Shown here in pieces: positions 46,485-58,883 of a DNA stretch of 64,000 bases (position 1 is its first letter; every line of letters starts with the position of its first letter). Below the pieces are notes generated by a model. The model did not search any database and was not told where the DNA came from. It saw only the letters and a list, made by a program, of their open reading frames with translations. Source of the DNA: Dipodascopsis uninucleata var. uninucleata (lineage: Eukaryota; Ascomycota; Lipomycetes; Lipomycetales; Lipomycetaceae); assembly GCA_030568195.1 (NCBI GenBank), contig JAJLTO010000003.1, forward strand, positions 1,076,501 through 1,140,500, read 5' to 3'. Position numbers and translations under genes: made by a program.

Positions 46485-48464
46485 TTAGCGGTTCATATCC
46501 CATTGAGGTTTTAGATCATCTCTCTTATTCATGGGAACAAGATCAGTAAATAACGCTGGACTAGCCATCGGCGGTGAGTATTGCTGCCTAATAGAGCGTT
46601 CGCCAAATCCGTTTGAATCATTCAGTGCCTGATTAAACTTCTTTGGTTTTGTGAACTCGAGGCCGTTGAATAATGCAGAGTTCCGGAGCATGTAAGAAGG
46701 AGGAAGCTCCCGAAGCTCAAGTTCCCTCCATTGTTGCGCAGAAAGATTAGGATTTCCAGCAGCAGACAGAGTCATAGCTGGACCAACGTGTACTCGCTTT
46801 TGTGGGGCAAATGTAGTCGGTGATGCAAGAATGTCATCTTCACCAATAGCACTCGGTGTAGGCAATGGTGATAGAGGTTCCAGCGGAGGTAGTGGCGTAT
46901 GAACAATGGGATCTAATGACTGTTGTTCATTGAAACTACTATTGCCATACATATTTCCCATAAAAGGATTTCCATAGAAAGACGCGTCTTGTGTTTCCGG
47001 TGACCTTGACGGCTGAACTTGATTATGCGTCCTCATATTTGGCGAAGAAATTGCACGAGGAGGCATATTTGGAAACGTATTTGGAATATTAAGCCGAGGT
47101 AACTCTGGAACGTATTCACTGGATCTCATCTTCTGGTCCTTATTCAACATGGCTATCGGACCATCTGAATATTGGTCAAAGTAGTCTTTGTAAAATGACT
47201 TAATCCTATTAGCACGTTCTTCTGCGTCACCAGGAGAAGCAAGGGATGGCTCACGTCGCAAATCTTTTTTTGTCTCATCATGTGGGACATCTGCCGGAAT
47301 TTCAGGTACGGAAACTTTAGGGATTGGAATGTCCGGCTCTGGAAATTGTGTTTTTTGAATAGTTGGATCTGATTGTAAGGTGCCATATTCTTCATCCTTC
47401 ACGCCATGATTAGTGGGCAAGCTGTCACCCCGAGGTGTAGTCTGGTACGCCTCAGTGGATGAGAAAGAAGATTGCGACTGCTGAACTGTATTATTTTGAT
47501 TGGTACGTTGGTATGTAATTACCTTTTGGGGAGCCAGCTCTTGATCATGGTCTGAAAACGATGAATTGGGAGAACCTGAAGAACTAGAAGATGAGAAGGA
47601 TTCTGGCACAAGAGATGATGAATCTAAACCAGACAAATTTGAATCATGCGAAAAATACAGGTCGTTGGAGGAAGGAACTCTGCGACTATCATTTGAAATC
47701 GACGGCTTTTGAGTTACTTCTTCTCCTTCTCCTTCTTCTTTAATAGATATGACCGGACTTTTCGATACGTTTGAAAACTTATAAACCTCAATCGCATCAT
47801 TAACACTGCTATCTGCGACTCGGCGTGAAGGTTTCATTGAAGGAGCAAATGACGTTACTTTGTCATAGGGCGAACCTAAATTAAAGTAGCCAGGTTGACG
47901 TACCATGATAGATTCAGGATGAAGTGGTAGAGCTGGATAGCTGGCATTGCTTAGCGAGGTGAACTTGCTAGGCGATGAGATCGCGTACGGACTATCGACA
48001 GATAAGATAGACTCGTTAAAATTGTGTTCTATGGGAAGAAGGTAGCTCGTTGAATCCATCATAGATGGTTTTTCGAGACCGCCCCTACCGCCCCTTGGTG
48101 CCATTTCAAAGTCATCTTGTGTAAGATCAATTGCTTCAGCATCCAAATCCTCCTTTTTCAGTTTTTTCACGTGTCTTCGATGCAAAACTATTAAAATAAA
48201 TAGTGCAATAGTGAGGGGGATACTATATACGTGATGTTGGGAGAAATATTAGATATTAATTTCAAATTATAAGGTAACAATCACCTTAAAAACCACTTAC
48301 ACAATTCCAAGAACAATTGGCAGAGTCTGGGTTCCTGTCGGCTTCTCACAGAAAGAAGATTTGTTGTTTCCTGCACAAATATCAGAAGAAGAAGCTGAAG
48401 ATGCAGACGAGCTAGTAGCAGATGTTTCTCTCTCGATTATACGAGAGGGCTGTATCGTGGACAT
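46485..48464 (-). CDS. SKG6-domain single-pass membrane protein (bud-site/polarity type)
   Basis: Two exons, 48301-48464 and 46485-48222, giving 633 aa. A Ser-rich outer segment with three Cys-flanked stretches leads into one membrane helix (about 47-68) split by the intron: TLPIVLGIVIPLTIALFILI, then HRRHVKKLKKED. This helix plus basic stop-transfer is the SKG6/Axl2-like alpha-helix domain. The cytosolic part is long, Ser/Pro-rich and disordered, with a conserved-looking block ERANRIKSFYKDYFDQYSDG and, near the end, LSAQQWRELELRELPPSYML. Yeast Skg6 and Tos2 sit at the bud neck and growth sites and bind Cdc24; a similar cortical role is inferred. No signal peptide is evident before the helix. 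Confidence 0.8.
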
Positions 48465-51400
48465 TTTCAGCAAAATGTTCTATATAACAGAAAAGGAAGC
48501 TGGAGATTGATTAGTTGATAAGAGAGGAATAAAGTCCTTCAATGCTAGGGTAGTTCGGTAAGGAGTGTCCACTTCAGCACTTGCAGCTAAGAGCCAAGAG
48601 GAGCGAAATGAAATAGAATGGAATCTTTTGCTCCTTTTTCTCCGTCCTTGCTAACTGTAAGACGATCAAGAAAAAAAGTAGCAGAAGCTAAACTAAAAAA
48701 CAGAGTAGAGGAAAGGCTCTCAGAGGCAAAATTTCGAACACTTGAGTGAAAGAGTTGATCGGAGCACTGTAAATGTACTATTCCGTTAAACACGCGTTGA
48801 ACGCAGTAGCTACCAGCAAATCACCAGACCGATAAACAGTAAACAAAGAATCGTGTGACGGCACGGACAGTACAATAAAGAACGCTTCTGAGAGATGTGC
48901 TGAGAGTGTAGTGAAGAATCTAGAACTAAGGAAGAAATCGTGCAAGTATTCGTGCACCGGATGTTTGATGTCTTTGTCGAGACAAAAGAATGAACTGTTT
49001 ATAGGGAACTGTACAAGCACATAGGTACAACTTTGCGAATAAATGACAAACAAAAAGGAAAGGTACCAAACAGAACTAAATATTAACAAGAACTCAATCT
49101 TTATTTCCGTCCTTCGAGTCCTCAATACCAACAATTGTCAGATATGTATAAGAAAAAACACAGAGAGGAATTGAGAAGCGAGGACGTGAGAAGCATAGCA
49201 TCAAGACGAAGTGGTGCTGAGACTGAAGTAAGGGTGGACTCAAAAATATTTTAAAGTTTACTTATTGTCTAATAAATATGCAGTTTAATTTATTTCAATT
49301 ACATTAAATATTTCCCTATTCCCAGCCTGTATCTCTTTGGGCTGTAGCTTCTCTTCAAGGAATTTAGGAATTTCTTTAGCAGCAATTAGCTGAATTTTAA
49401 TGTCAATTAGATTGCGTTACTTCTTCTTGTGCTAACCACATTATTCTCAGGTACCTAGCGATCACCTTTCTAAGCAGCCAGCTCTCTGCTAGATGCAACT
49501 TTAAATAATATTTAAACTTTGGTGCCCAATTTATTTTCTATGCACTATACAAGAGAAATTAAAAAATTAAATTATAGTCTATCCCAGGCATTTCTGATGC
49601 TCTTATCACTTTAGGAATTCCGGTTCCCGTACATACATATATAGAAGTAAATAGGGCGAGGGCGATTACATGTTAAAGCATGCAAGGTACCGGGTAGTAA
49701 TGCGCCGTCTTGAATGCCCGTGGTAAAGAGAATATTGGGCGGGAGTACGGGACACTCTAGCTCCAAGTTGAAGTCAACTGTACCTATATTGAAAGGAGAA
49801 ATATGTTTATATATAGATACAATATTAATATATATGGATAAACAAGCCTACCTGATGGACATATGAGTACATAGATATACCTATATATATACATGTGCCA
49901 ATATATACAATGCATATATACAAGTATTGTAAGTCTTTAAGACAGATGATGTATGTATGGTAGCCATGCTTAGGAGCAGAGTCCAGAGAGCCCATATCCA
50001 AATATCATGATCGCTATCATCAGAGATACAGAGAACAATTCCTGATATCTGGAAAGACGTATACCATACCTTCTACTTCTGCCAATGCTTATTCGGACTA
50101 CAAGACTGAATTGATGCCAGTAACTACCAAACTCAACACCGGCGGCCAATGGAGGACAGATGTGGTCTAGTCTACCAAAAGTAAAAATAATCTCCGACCT
50201 TATAACGTTCCAATTTAGTTGAACCTACGTTTGGTATAGAGGCGATATAGATCGCACGACAAACACTGCGAAGAGATTGGCAGGAGTCGAAATCGGTAGT
50301 AGTGCATAATGGTTGTGGTCTAGTAGAAACTGCAGAGCGCCAGTTGCTCTCAGGATAGCCTTAGTCTAGTTTGAATGGACGTGCTTATAGCTGTGTCTAT
50401 GGTGGCGTGCAAGTGGATAGCAAAGAAGTGTATATTAGGGTTTGATTCATCCCTGGAATCAGCGCAACCAACAGAGAAACCCTCTGTAGCAGTGGACAGG
50501 AGGGCATAATTCCTGGGAGGCTAAAGATTTCTCAGCCGATTGTCGTGATATGGCAGAGAGAGAAAAGTCGAGCGACACGATGTAAGGTAGAAGATAGGCA
50601 TAAGATGATTAGCTCTCCGGTGAAGCATAGAAAATCTAAAGCGACGACTCCTGGTGGCAGTGAAATGCTGTAGTGCACCATCTTCGAAGATGCCGTATTT
50701 AGCGCATTCCTATAATGTTAACCTCGTGTAAAGTTTTGTGCTAAGCTTTTCTCGTGCTCTTAGGCCTGCTATCCTTTTACTCTTTTGTTCCCTTTTGTTC
50801 TTTCTTTCTGTTTGGTTTTCGCATGTTCTCCGCGGCAGGGTGACTACTGCATTTAGCGTTACACCTGCTGCTTAATTCGCATCCCAGCTGTCACCAAACA
50901 GCTGAGACGATCTTCTTTCTCTTGGCACTAGGGCTACATCCATAATTTGGGATCTATCGTCTATCTCGACTACAGCTTTAGTGAGTGGGAAGCACATGCT
51001 CCTTGACATGTACTAGCGGAATATTTCTTTGGTCCTATTATCCCACGCTGTATCGATCGCAAGTTGGCTGCTTCTGGGCAGACCTCCTTATTCTATGCGA
51101 ACGTTTCAAGAGACGTTGCCAATACCAGAAAGGAGAGTGCTTTTGTGGCAATTATCTGTAATCGAAGCAGCGAGACTGCTCAGACCAGTAGAGAACTTGC
51201 CCTTGCATGGTCCCTTAATTTACCAACCCAGGCATATTCATAGAAACTGCTCCTGGCCCCGCACAGCTATTATGTCTTGCGAGTGCTCATAGTATTACGT
51301 AATATCTCGCTGTATATTACATATTAACAGTGCGGCGCCACAGACGAGGCGCAGCTTATGCTTCGTATTGCTTAATGGGAGGAATCGCTGTAATGAACTG

Positions 51401-51990
51401 GTTCGCAAACACATCACTTTTAATTGCACTGCTACGATACTCCCCTATCTCCTAAATCGTATTAAACAGTGCTGATATTATGGGAACGCGCTTGTCACTG
51501 CTCTATAAATGTCTTGTTTAGCTTCGATAAGGTCCCGTATAGTGTCTGAGAGGCACATGTCGCAGCCGTTATGCCATAAGGGTACACGTGAACCACTTCC
51601 TCCATAGATGCGCAAACCGTGGCCGTGCTACTACTGTCTTTTAGGAAGTAGTTTCCTATACAGGAAAATTCAGAGACTTTTACGCGACAGCCCTTTTCCA
51701 CAACCACATCGCTCTTTGCGATAGCAATGGTTCTCTGCGTCTGATTGACCTCAGCAAAACTGTATAGAACAGAGTCTGCCCGCAAACTAGTATATACAGT
51801 ATAGTATTGTAAACGGCTTCGTATTCTTTATTATCTTGAGATGCTCCTTCACTGAAATTGACTCTTGCAGGGCTTACCTAAAACACAATCGTTGCTAGTT
51901 TAATATACTCAGCTTCATTTACTGAGGAGTGTATTTTACTCCCGCACTTTAAATAAAGAGCAGACAAATAGAAGAAAAGACGATCGATAT
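48465..51990. promoter_or_regulatory. 3.5-kb divergent upstream region, SKG6 gene / Ser-Thr-rich gene
   Basis: The largest gap of the window, between two divergent starts. Left part (48.5-49.2 kb) is probably a long leader of the SKG6-domain gene. Around 49.8-49.93 kb there are ATATA/TATATAC runs. Open frames at 48778-49134 (minus), 51029-51292 (plus) and 51495-51785 (minus) lack motifs. No RNA gene, repeat family or transposon recognised. Confidence 0.4.
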
Positions 51991-53316
51991 ATGATGACGA
52001 CGAAAGTATCTTCTCAACCTCGGCCGCCTCAAAGTGAGTTTCGTTAATTGCTATCACACTCTCTAGATAATGCGCTGTACTGTGGCTTTTAGTTGCGAAA
52101 TATTGACCAAGATTATTATTCTGTTTTAGCACGAAAGAGCAGATTTTCATGGGTTCGCAAGCTGGTGTCCACCAAGACACTGTCTAGCACAAAGTCTACT
52201 GTCGGTGCTAGTGTGGGAACATCGAACTCTATATCTACAGGATCTTATTCCTCGTTCGGTTCTAGATACTCGAGTCGCCGAACAGCAGTAGGCGCCTGCA
52301 CTGGTGGGGCTGGTGATGGTAACGGTGCTGCGCTGAGTCCAACAAGTTCTTCACTGGTTCCTCTGTACGTCCGACCAAGTCAAGATGATTATCGTTCGAC
52401 GAAGGATCGCTCGTCCTCAATAGGATCGTCTAATCTGTCTAGTATTGGGGGAAATTTTGAGAACCACATAGATGAAGAGCTCGATGCAGAAAATAGTAAT
52501 CACCGCGTGAATGTCAGGAGTAATCGATCGAGTTTCGACAATCGGAGTCAGTTGAGCTATGCTCTATCTAATAACCAGCAGAATCTTTACAGCCAATCCC
52601 CTCAAAATGGACAGTTTTACATGCCATCTTCATCCGCGTATTATCAGCACAAGAGTATACTGACTCCATTAACAACGACGGTTACATCTGCAACTACAGC
52701 AACTACTAACACCAACACCACTAGTGCTACAACAACGACCCGATCCGTACGATCTCCCTCTATCTTGTCCAGTAACTCCTCCTCTAACACTACGGCACCA
52801 TCATCGCTGTTTATGCAACCACTGATGCACAACCATTTCAGTGCGTCAAACTCAGTAAACGACAATGCGTCTGTCATCACGCTCGCAAGTTCGTCGAAGC
52901 GACGACGAAAGAGCTTAGATACAAACGCTAGCACACGAGCTTTGGCTCCTGAGAGTATATTTGGCAGTCGTGAGTCGCTACCGTTGACGGTAGCAACTAC
53001 GAGTCGGATTAGCAATAGAAGAAGGAGCAATAGTGGCACGCGATGGACAATTCGCACTCAAGACAGTCGAATTGTGAGTGACAGTGATATAGACAGCGGC
53101 AGTGACGACGATGGCGACGACTTCGAAGATATCGAGAAGCAGCTACGCTCGAACGAGTATGGTGAAACTGCTGGACATGCCAGCTCTGTGTATGGGATGA
53201 ATGGCTACCAACTTAATTTGTCAGATCTTACAGCGAGAGATAGCAACGTGGCTCCGGTCGAGCAACCAGACGAAAATGACGATGTACACAATAATTACAG
53301 TCAGGTGAATGACTGA
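51991..53316 (+). CDS. Ser/Thr-rich protein of unknown function, two exons
   Basis: Exons 51991-52033 and 52130-53316 (donor GTGAGT, acceptor TTTTAG) join in frame to 409 aa. The N-terminus is basic: MMTTKVSSQPRPPQTRKSRF, followed by SWVRKLVSTKTLSSTKS. Most of the rest is Ser/Thr/Asn-rich and disordered, including an ACA/ACT-encoded Thr run at about 52665-52740 and a basic SSKRRRKSLD site. The C-terminal 100 residues turn acidic (DSDIDSGSDDDGDDFEDIEK) and end in NNYSQVND. The basic-amphipathic start suggests membrane or protein docking, and many sites fit kinase targets; both are guesses. I do not recognise a family. The splice-corrected N-terminus, phase match and long open frame make the gene itself likely. 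Confidence 0.75.
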
Positions 53317-55668
53317 ATCTTTTGCTTGCAGTAAAAATGGGTGGGATTACTGTTACATTGGCTTGATTGAAAATCTTATCTCGAGATGAGTTGTGTGAGT
53401 TTTGTCTATCATCTGGGAGCAACATGAGGCTTGATTAACGGTATTTTGGTCTACTGCTGTTTTGCTCTTTTAGTTTGATCGGGACTGCTATACTACATAC
53501 ATGTCATTCTATTTTCCCCACTTTATATTTATTCTTAGATTGTAATATGGTTCCCATATAAAAAATATAGAAAATCACAGATCAATAAACAAAGTGGACT
53601 TAATGGCGTGAGGCTCCGATTTTGTATCAAAGTGGTTGAAGAGCACTGTACTATGCCATAGCCATATATACATTTATAACATAGTATATGCTTTGTATAT
53701 TAATAGTTCTGAAACTGGACATGTTTGAAGTGTGTTTGACATTGCTGTTTATATTTGCAAAATACGATCAATTAATACTATATATCTCGTTAGTGGCATA
53801 TGTGCACGTGCTTCAACGTAATACATTCGTCCATATATACATACACAGAGTAAAAGCTGTATGCATCCGTAGATATGCAACTTTTCGATATTCTCCTTGA
53901 AGTTAGCTCTGTTAATGTGTACCAGCCAAGCATCAACAGGTTAGAGGAGAACTCTTAGTGCTCATCGTCCAAGGCATCGTTTAACATTATGGGCGCTCGG
54001 CTATCTGCTTCATCTACATAGCTGCTCGATATAGCTGTGACCTCTTTCGCCAGAAACCAACCAGCCAAACCAAAAAAGTACAGCAGCAAAAAAAATAGAG
54101 AGATCGAGAATAAAAATATTGCTAGGACATTCTGTTTTCAAAGCTTTGTGTTTGGCTTTTTCCGAGATTCTACTGGGTCCTAATTATTCTACAGAGCCGC
54201 TTAACTTGTGATGGAACTTCAAAATAAACTACAAATATACTCAAACCCTTAGCTTTTTACAACAAGATATATCAATATCAAGGAATTGAAATAACATATA
54301 ATAAAATGAAAGTGAGATCAAACAAACCTCATAATCTTGTTTATATTCGCAAAATATATAAAAATACTATTACAAAGTCAGGTCTTATATCTCGCCATAT
54401 AAGCCGTGTAGCAAATGCAAATAGTTTAGTGACCCCCGCGAATTCAGCGCATTACTGGCCAAGCATAGAAGTTATTGTTTATTTATTTCTTACATTTACA
54501 GTAATACATGTTCCCAATGAATCTTAGCGAGTCAGAAGTTATCATCATAATTAGGACAAACTCTGGGAAGCACTTCTATATATCAAACATTCATTGCTGT
54601 GCATACCTTCGCGCTTGAAGATTATATGACAAAATGTAAACAAAACCTCCGTTGCCATGACATTCACAATATACTCTAAATTACATAATAAAAAACGCAA
54701 CGCCTTTATTTTATTTCACTGTTAACATTCTTCTAATGAAAATTAAAGAAATTGATTCCTTTCTTTCCAGACCTCCCCCCTCCCCTCTCTTCGGGAAAGT
54801 ATTGATTACGCATTTTACTGAACAGTCAAGGGACTTTCGCTCCACATTTCCCTTTTTCCTTTTTAAACTAAAAATAGAGAAAATCTATTGAAAAATATAA
54901 AAAAAGACTCGGAAAAAAAATTGACTAAGCATATATAGAGAAGTGTTCTCTGATCAGGTTTGAGGGTGAATTGTCTCTTACTCATCGAGAAAGTATTGCA
55001 CTCCAGGAAGAAAGATTTGGCGATATAAAGAGATACACATAGCCGAGTCGTAACGTATACAGTGAACGTATATGCATTTAGAGGATATATGCAAACTGTG
55101 TGCATCTTATCATTTATGCGCGTATATGTTTGTATGTGTGAACATAAAGGAAGATAGCCTGGGTTTGTCGAACGCTTGGAGTTATAGCTAAATTTTGTTA
55201 TCATTATTTTCTCTATTTTTGCTGGTTCATCATTTTCTAGGCATCCATATCATAATCTATCTATCTTCCCATCTTAAGTTGACAAGTTCCATTGCCGATC
55301 TGGCTCTTTGGTTATTTTCGGGCGCGTCTTCCGGTCTATTACGGTTTATAGCATTATCACTGGTACCTGAGTGGATAACTTGGTCGTCACCGGGTGCCAC
55401 TGCACAACTGACTGTGACTCGAAGTTCATCTGAGCAGTTAAAAACCTATAATTATTTTTTCTCAGCACGAAAAAAGCTGTTCAGAAGGAAGAAGTCTCTC
55501 TTTACGATAGCAAATATACAGGGGTTACTCTGTTTATGTATTTATTTACATAATATTCTTTTAGTAAACTCTTTGCCTTCAAAGTGTTTGGCTAGTTCTC
55601 GACACGGCCAATACCGTCGTTATTTATTATTTAATTTCTTGATTCGTGCTGGTTTTATTGTTCTCATC
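53317..55668. other. 2.35-kb gap upstream of the RhoGAP gene
   Basis: Left part is the 3' UTR of the Ser/Thr-rich gene. A pyrimidine tract with C-runs lies at about 54757-54792. From about 55195 to 55668 the RhoGAP frame is free of stops but has no in-frame ATG; a strong pyrimidine-rich TTTTCTAG acceptor-like site ends at 55241. The antisense frame at 54863-55204 looks spurious. Confidence 0.4.
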
Positions 55669-57972
55669 ATGACTCGACCTCATAGTAGCGGTAACTCGTT
55701 ATTCTCTTCCTCCAGAAAGTCATCTACATCGTCCTCATCTTCAGTAGCATCGGCATTGGGAATAGGCTCCTCATCAATACTATCTACGGACGATAGTAAT
55801 ACTAACGTTAACATTAATACTACCAGCACCAGTAATAACAGCAACCGGACTGTGTTTTCCGAAATTGAGCTCAGGAATATTGCTGAAAAAATCCTTTACT
55901 CAGCTGGCATCGAGGATCCGATAACAGATACCCCTCTTTACATCTTGAATGCTACAGCGCTACCTTCGCCTCAAGAAATCGATTATTCTCTTCTACTACC
56001 ATATTTAATACAAGTTGTCAATAACATTGGTGATTACTCATTAATAGCTTTTGCCGGCGGTGCGCCTTATAGACCATCATGGACATGGATGATTCACACA
56101 TACTCGACATTAAATCGAGACATCCGAAAGCGACTGAAGCGCCTCTACATTGTTCATGAGGGCTGGTGGGTGCGTACCATAATGGAAATGATTGCGGGTG
56201 CAGTTAGTGTGAAATTTCGTCAGAAGGTCGTTCATATTTCTAATCTGAGCGTTCTTGCTCAGTACCTTGACATACGCTTCCTTCCAATATCTCTAGCTGT
56301 CTATGTACACGACCGTCGGCTACAGCAACGAATAGAAATCTCTACCCCATATACTACAGTGTTTGGTCGAGATCTACCGCGTACCGAGGTGATACCTACA
56401 TTTTGGAAGCAAGCTCTTGATTTTCTGATGGTGAATGGAATCTATGCTGACGGAATATTCCGTGTGTCACCCAAACATGATTTAGTGGATATTCTAAGAG
56501 AAGCCTTTGATAGATGCCAGCTTATAGACTTGAATGAATACGGTGTCCATGTGACTGGTTCGGTTATTAAATTGTATCTCAGATTATTGCCTACACCACC
56601 TTTACCACATGCTTTAATGAATAAATTTCCTGACTTCATTCCAAGCCTTGAGAATACAATCGAAGTGGCTAATGCGCTTCCGCGTCAGACTATTGTTCTC
56701 TTCTCTGGATTTATTCCTCTTTTACGGGCTGTTGCTATGAATGAACGCTCCACGCGTATGTCGGTTATCAATCTAGCTAGATGCATTACTCCTAGTCTTA
56801 TTCGAACCGCCATTGCTACGGAAGAGGCAGCTAGCCTTGTCACATATAACGGATCATCTTCAACTCTAGAAGCTGAATCTGGAGGCGATCAGAATGACGT
56901 GATTTATATCACAGATCCTTTGGAAATGTCTCGTATACTTGAATATAATAGCAAACTATTTGAATGTTTGATATATTATTGGAATGAGTTACCTTTTAAT
57001 TCCGATAATCATGGAAATGGGAATGATGAAAATGATAGACGCAAATCACAAATAGGTAAGGATGGATCTAACACTCTACAGTCGCTCGGTCATTTACCCC
57101 CCCCTTTACCTTCAAGACCATTTTCTGCACCAACTTCTAGTCAGAACACGTCTGCTCCTCGTGATTCCGATAACAGTCCATCGTCATCTATCAATAGTTC
57201 ATCATCATCTATTTCTGTGATGAGTTCTAACTCAGATGCACCTACTACACCTACTTCTCTCCCTTCTTCGCCCTTACTGGGTTCACATTTAAAGATGGAG
57301 ACACAACTTCCAACGAAGTGTTTAGAACTAAACGAAGACAGAGGCTGTAATCTACATGAACAAAAAGAGATACAATTTCCTCCACCTAAGCTTAATACTG
57401 CGATTCAATTTTCATACTCATCAAAGGCTGAGCCAGAGAAGAAGGTTACACCTGCATTGCGGAAAAAACCGTCTGTAACACTTCGATCCCAGAAATCCAA
57501 CAGCTCCATTACGTTTACATACACAACTTCGGGGGTAGCTGAAAATGACAAGCCATATGTGCCTATGCCTAGCACATTCGGTACTTCTACTAGTCCTTCA
57601 AGGAGTTTCTCATCCAATTCAGTTCCGACTAAACCCTCTAAGGTTTCTGTTTTGGGTGGATTCAGGTGTATTAGTGCTGACTCCGTGCAACATACACAGG
57701 TTCTCCGCTCTGTCTCACCTTACGTGACTTCTCAATCTAACAGTACAAATCCAAAGAAGGTGAAAGCAAATACTTCAGTAGTCATTGAAGGAAAAGAAAA
57801 TAGCAATTCTACCGTTCCAGTCTCTAAATCGAGTTCAACGTCAGGACAAAAGCGAGATTACCCTGTTGTTAGTCGGAAAAAAGGACGCCTAATTGAACAG
57901 CTTTCAAAGATATACGAAGAGAGAAGCCAAAGCGTTGATCTGTTAGTTCAGCTGGGGAGTGCAAAGCAATAA
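55669..57972 (+). CDS. ECM25: CRAL-TRIO plus RhoGAP protein (Ecm25 / p50RhoGAP type)
   Basis: 767 aa in one exon from the first in-frame ATG. After a Ser/Asn-rich leader comes a Sec14-like CRAL-TRIO domain (about 104-222), with FAGGAPYRPSWTWMIHTYST and KRLYIVHEGWWVRTIMEMIA. It is followed by a RhoGAP domain (about 228-425): arginine finger Arg265 in GIFRVSPKHDLVD, and VTGSVIKLYLRLLPTPPLPH with the conserved Lys. The last 330 aa are Ser/Pro-rich, with PPPLPSRPFSAP (an SH3-ligand type) and a basic end. RhoGAPs switch off Rho-family GTPases; the CRAL-TRIO part binds lipid. In yeast, Ecm25 has this same domain pair and acts in polarity and endocytosis. The upstream frame is open for about 158 codons without an ATG. 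Confidence 0.85.
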   Translation: MTRPHSSGNSLFSSSRKSSTSSSSSVASALGIGSSSILSTDDSNTNVNINTTSTSNNSNRTVFSEIELRNIAEKILYSAGIEDPITDTPLYILNATALPSPQEIDYSLLLPYLIQVVNNIGDYSLIAFAGGAPYRPSWTWMIHTYSTLNRDIRKRLKRLYIVHEGWWVRTIMEMIAGAVSVKFRQKVVHISNLSVLAQYLDIRFLPISLAVYVHDRRLQQRIEISTPYTTVFGRDLPRTEVIPTFWKQALDFLMVNGIYADGIFRVSPKHDLVDILREAFDRCQLIDLNEYGVHVTGSVIKLYLRLLPTPPLPHALMNKFPDFIPSLENTIEVANALPRQTIVLFSGFIPLLRAVAMNERSTRMSVINLARCITPSLIRTAIATEEAASLVTYNGSSSTLEAESGGDQNDVIYITDPLEMSRILEYNSKLFECLIYYWNELPFNSDNHGNGNDENDRRKSQIGKDGSNTLQSLGHLPPPLPSRPFSAPTSSQNTSAPRDSDNSPSSSINSSSSSISVMSSNSDAPTTPTSLPSSPLLGSHLKMETQLPTKCLELNEDRGCNLHEQKEIQFPPPKLNTAIQFSYSSKAEPEKKVTPALRKKPSVTLRSQKSNSSITFTYTTSGVAENDKPYVPMPSTFGTSTSPSRSFSSNSVPTKPSKVSVLGGFRCISADSVQHTQVLRSVSPYVTSQSNSTNPKKVKANTSVVIEGKENSNSTVPVSKSSSTSGQKRDYPVVSRKKGRLIEQLSKIYEERSQSVDLLVQLGSAKQ

Positions 57973-58883
57973 TGCATATTGTGTTCGTAGATTATGTATG
58001 CGTCCTGCCTGTATTCTACTTGAAGCTGTCTCACAGATAAAACTAATAAGCTATTGTTTTACGCATATTTTTCTCACTTATTAGACATATAATATATAAT
58101 ATGTACATGATATGTATGTACGTATATAGGCTTGTATTTCATTGTTTCACACTTTAGGCCTTTGAATCTTCTGTGCGACTTAGTATTTGATATGACTCTA
58201 ATTCTATATCGTTTATATTATTCTCCTTGTATTGAATTCTCTTTTTTACTTCTTCTGGCATACTTTATATTCGCTTATTTCAAGAATATTCATTCTTTCA
58301 TAGTTTCATTATTAGTTTTGGATTAAATTTGGTATGGTGGTCATTGAGGAAATAGTGATAGGATGTATAATTGAGACTGATGTGGTAGTTGATGATGACG
58401 ATATTGATGCTGTGTGCTCGAAAATTATTTTTACGCTAATGAAATTGTTTCTTAACCTTCACTTTCTATTTTAATATCAAATTTTTTAATTCAAACCATT
58501 GCAATCTAAATTTTCATATCTAATAATTGTCAAATGTAATCCAATATATGATTATATTCTTACAAAGAAATGCTCTTGCATACATCATCTGAACTTATTA
58601 TATTGCAGCTCCCATTGAATATTACATATTAGTGTTCTCTAGAACCAGAAATAATCCTTGTACTTTAAATTTCATACTTGTTTTTAAATTATTTTGTAAT
58701 AGCCACCGGACCTTTATTATAATTTAGAGCAAATCCTTGCAAGTGTGAGGAGCCAATCTATTTTGCCGCTGCCTATTGTACTGTACATAAGTCAAGATAT
58801 CCATCTTTCTTCCTCTAGTAACTATCACTCTACATAGAGTGAAATTAAAGTAATTGCCCAACTAATATGCCCATGCCGACATC
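57973..58883. other. Convergent intergenic region, RhoGAP gene / IMP3
   Basis: 911 bases, strongly AT-rich, between convergent stops. 3' UTRs only, as far as I can see. Confidence 0.5.

Noticed and set aside
52644-53057. 137-codon open frame antisense to the Ser/Thr-rich gene
   Set aside because: Low-complexity Val/Leu composition produced by the reverse of ACA/AGC repeats; no own motif.
54863-55204. 113-codon minus-strand frame upstream of the RhoGAP gene
   Set aside because: No motif or splice support, lies in a probable leader, and the sequence is Phe/Ser/Leu-rich as expected from A/G-rich DNA read in this frame.
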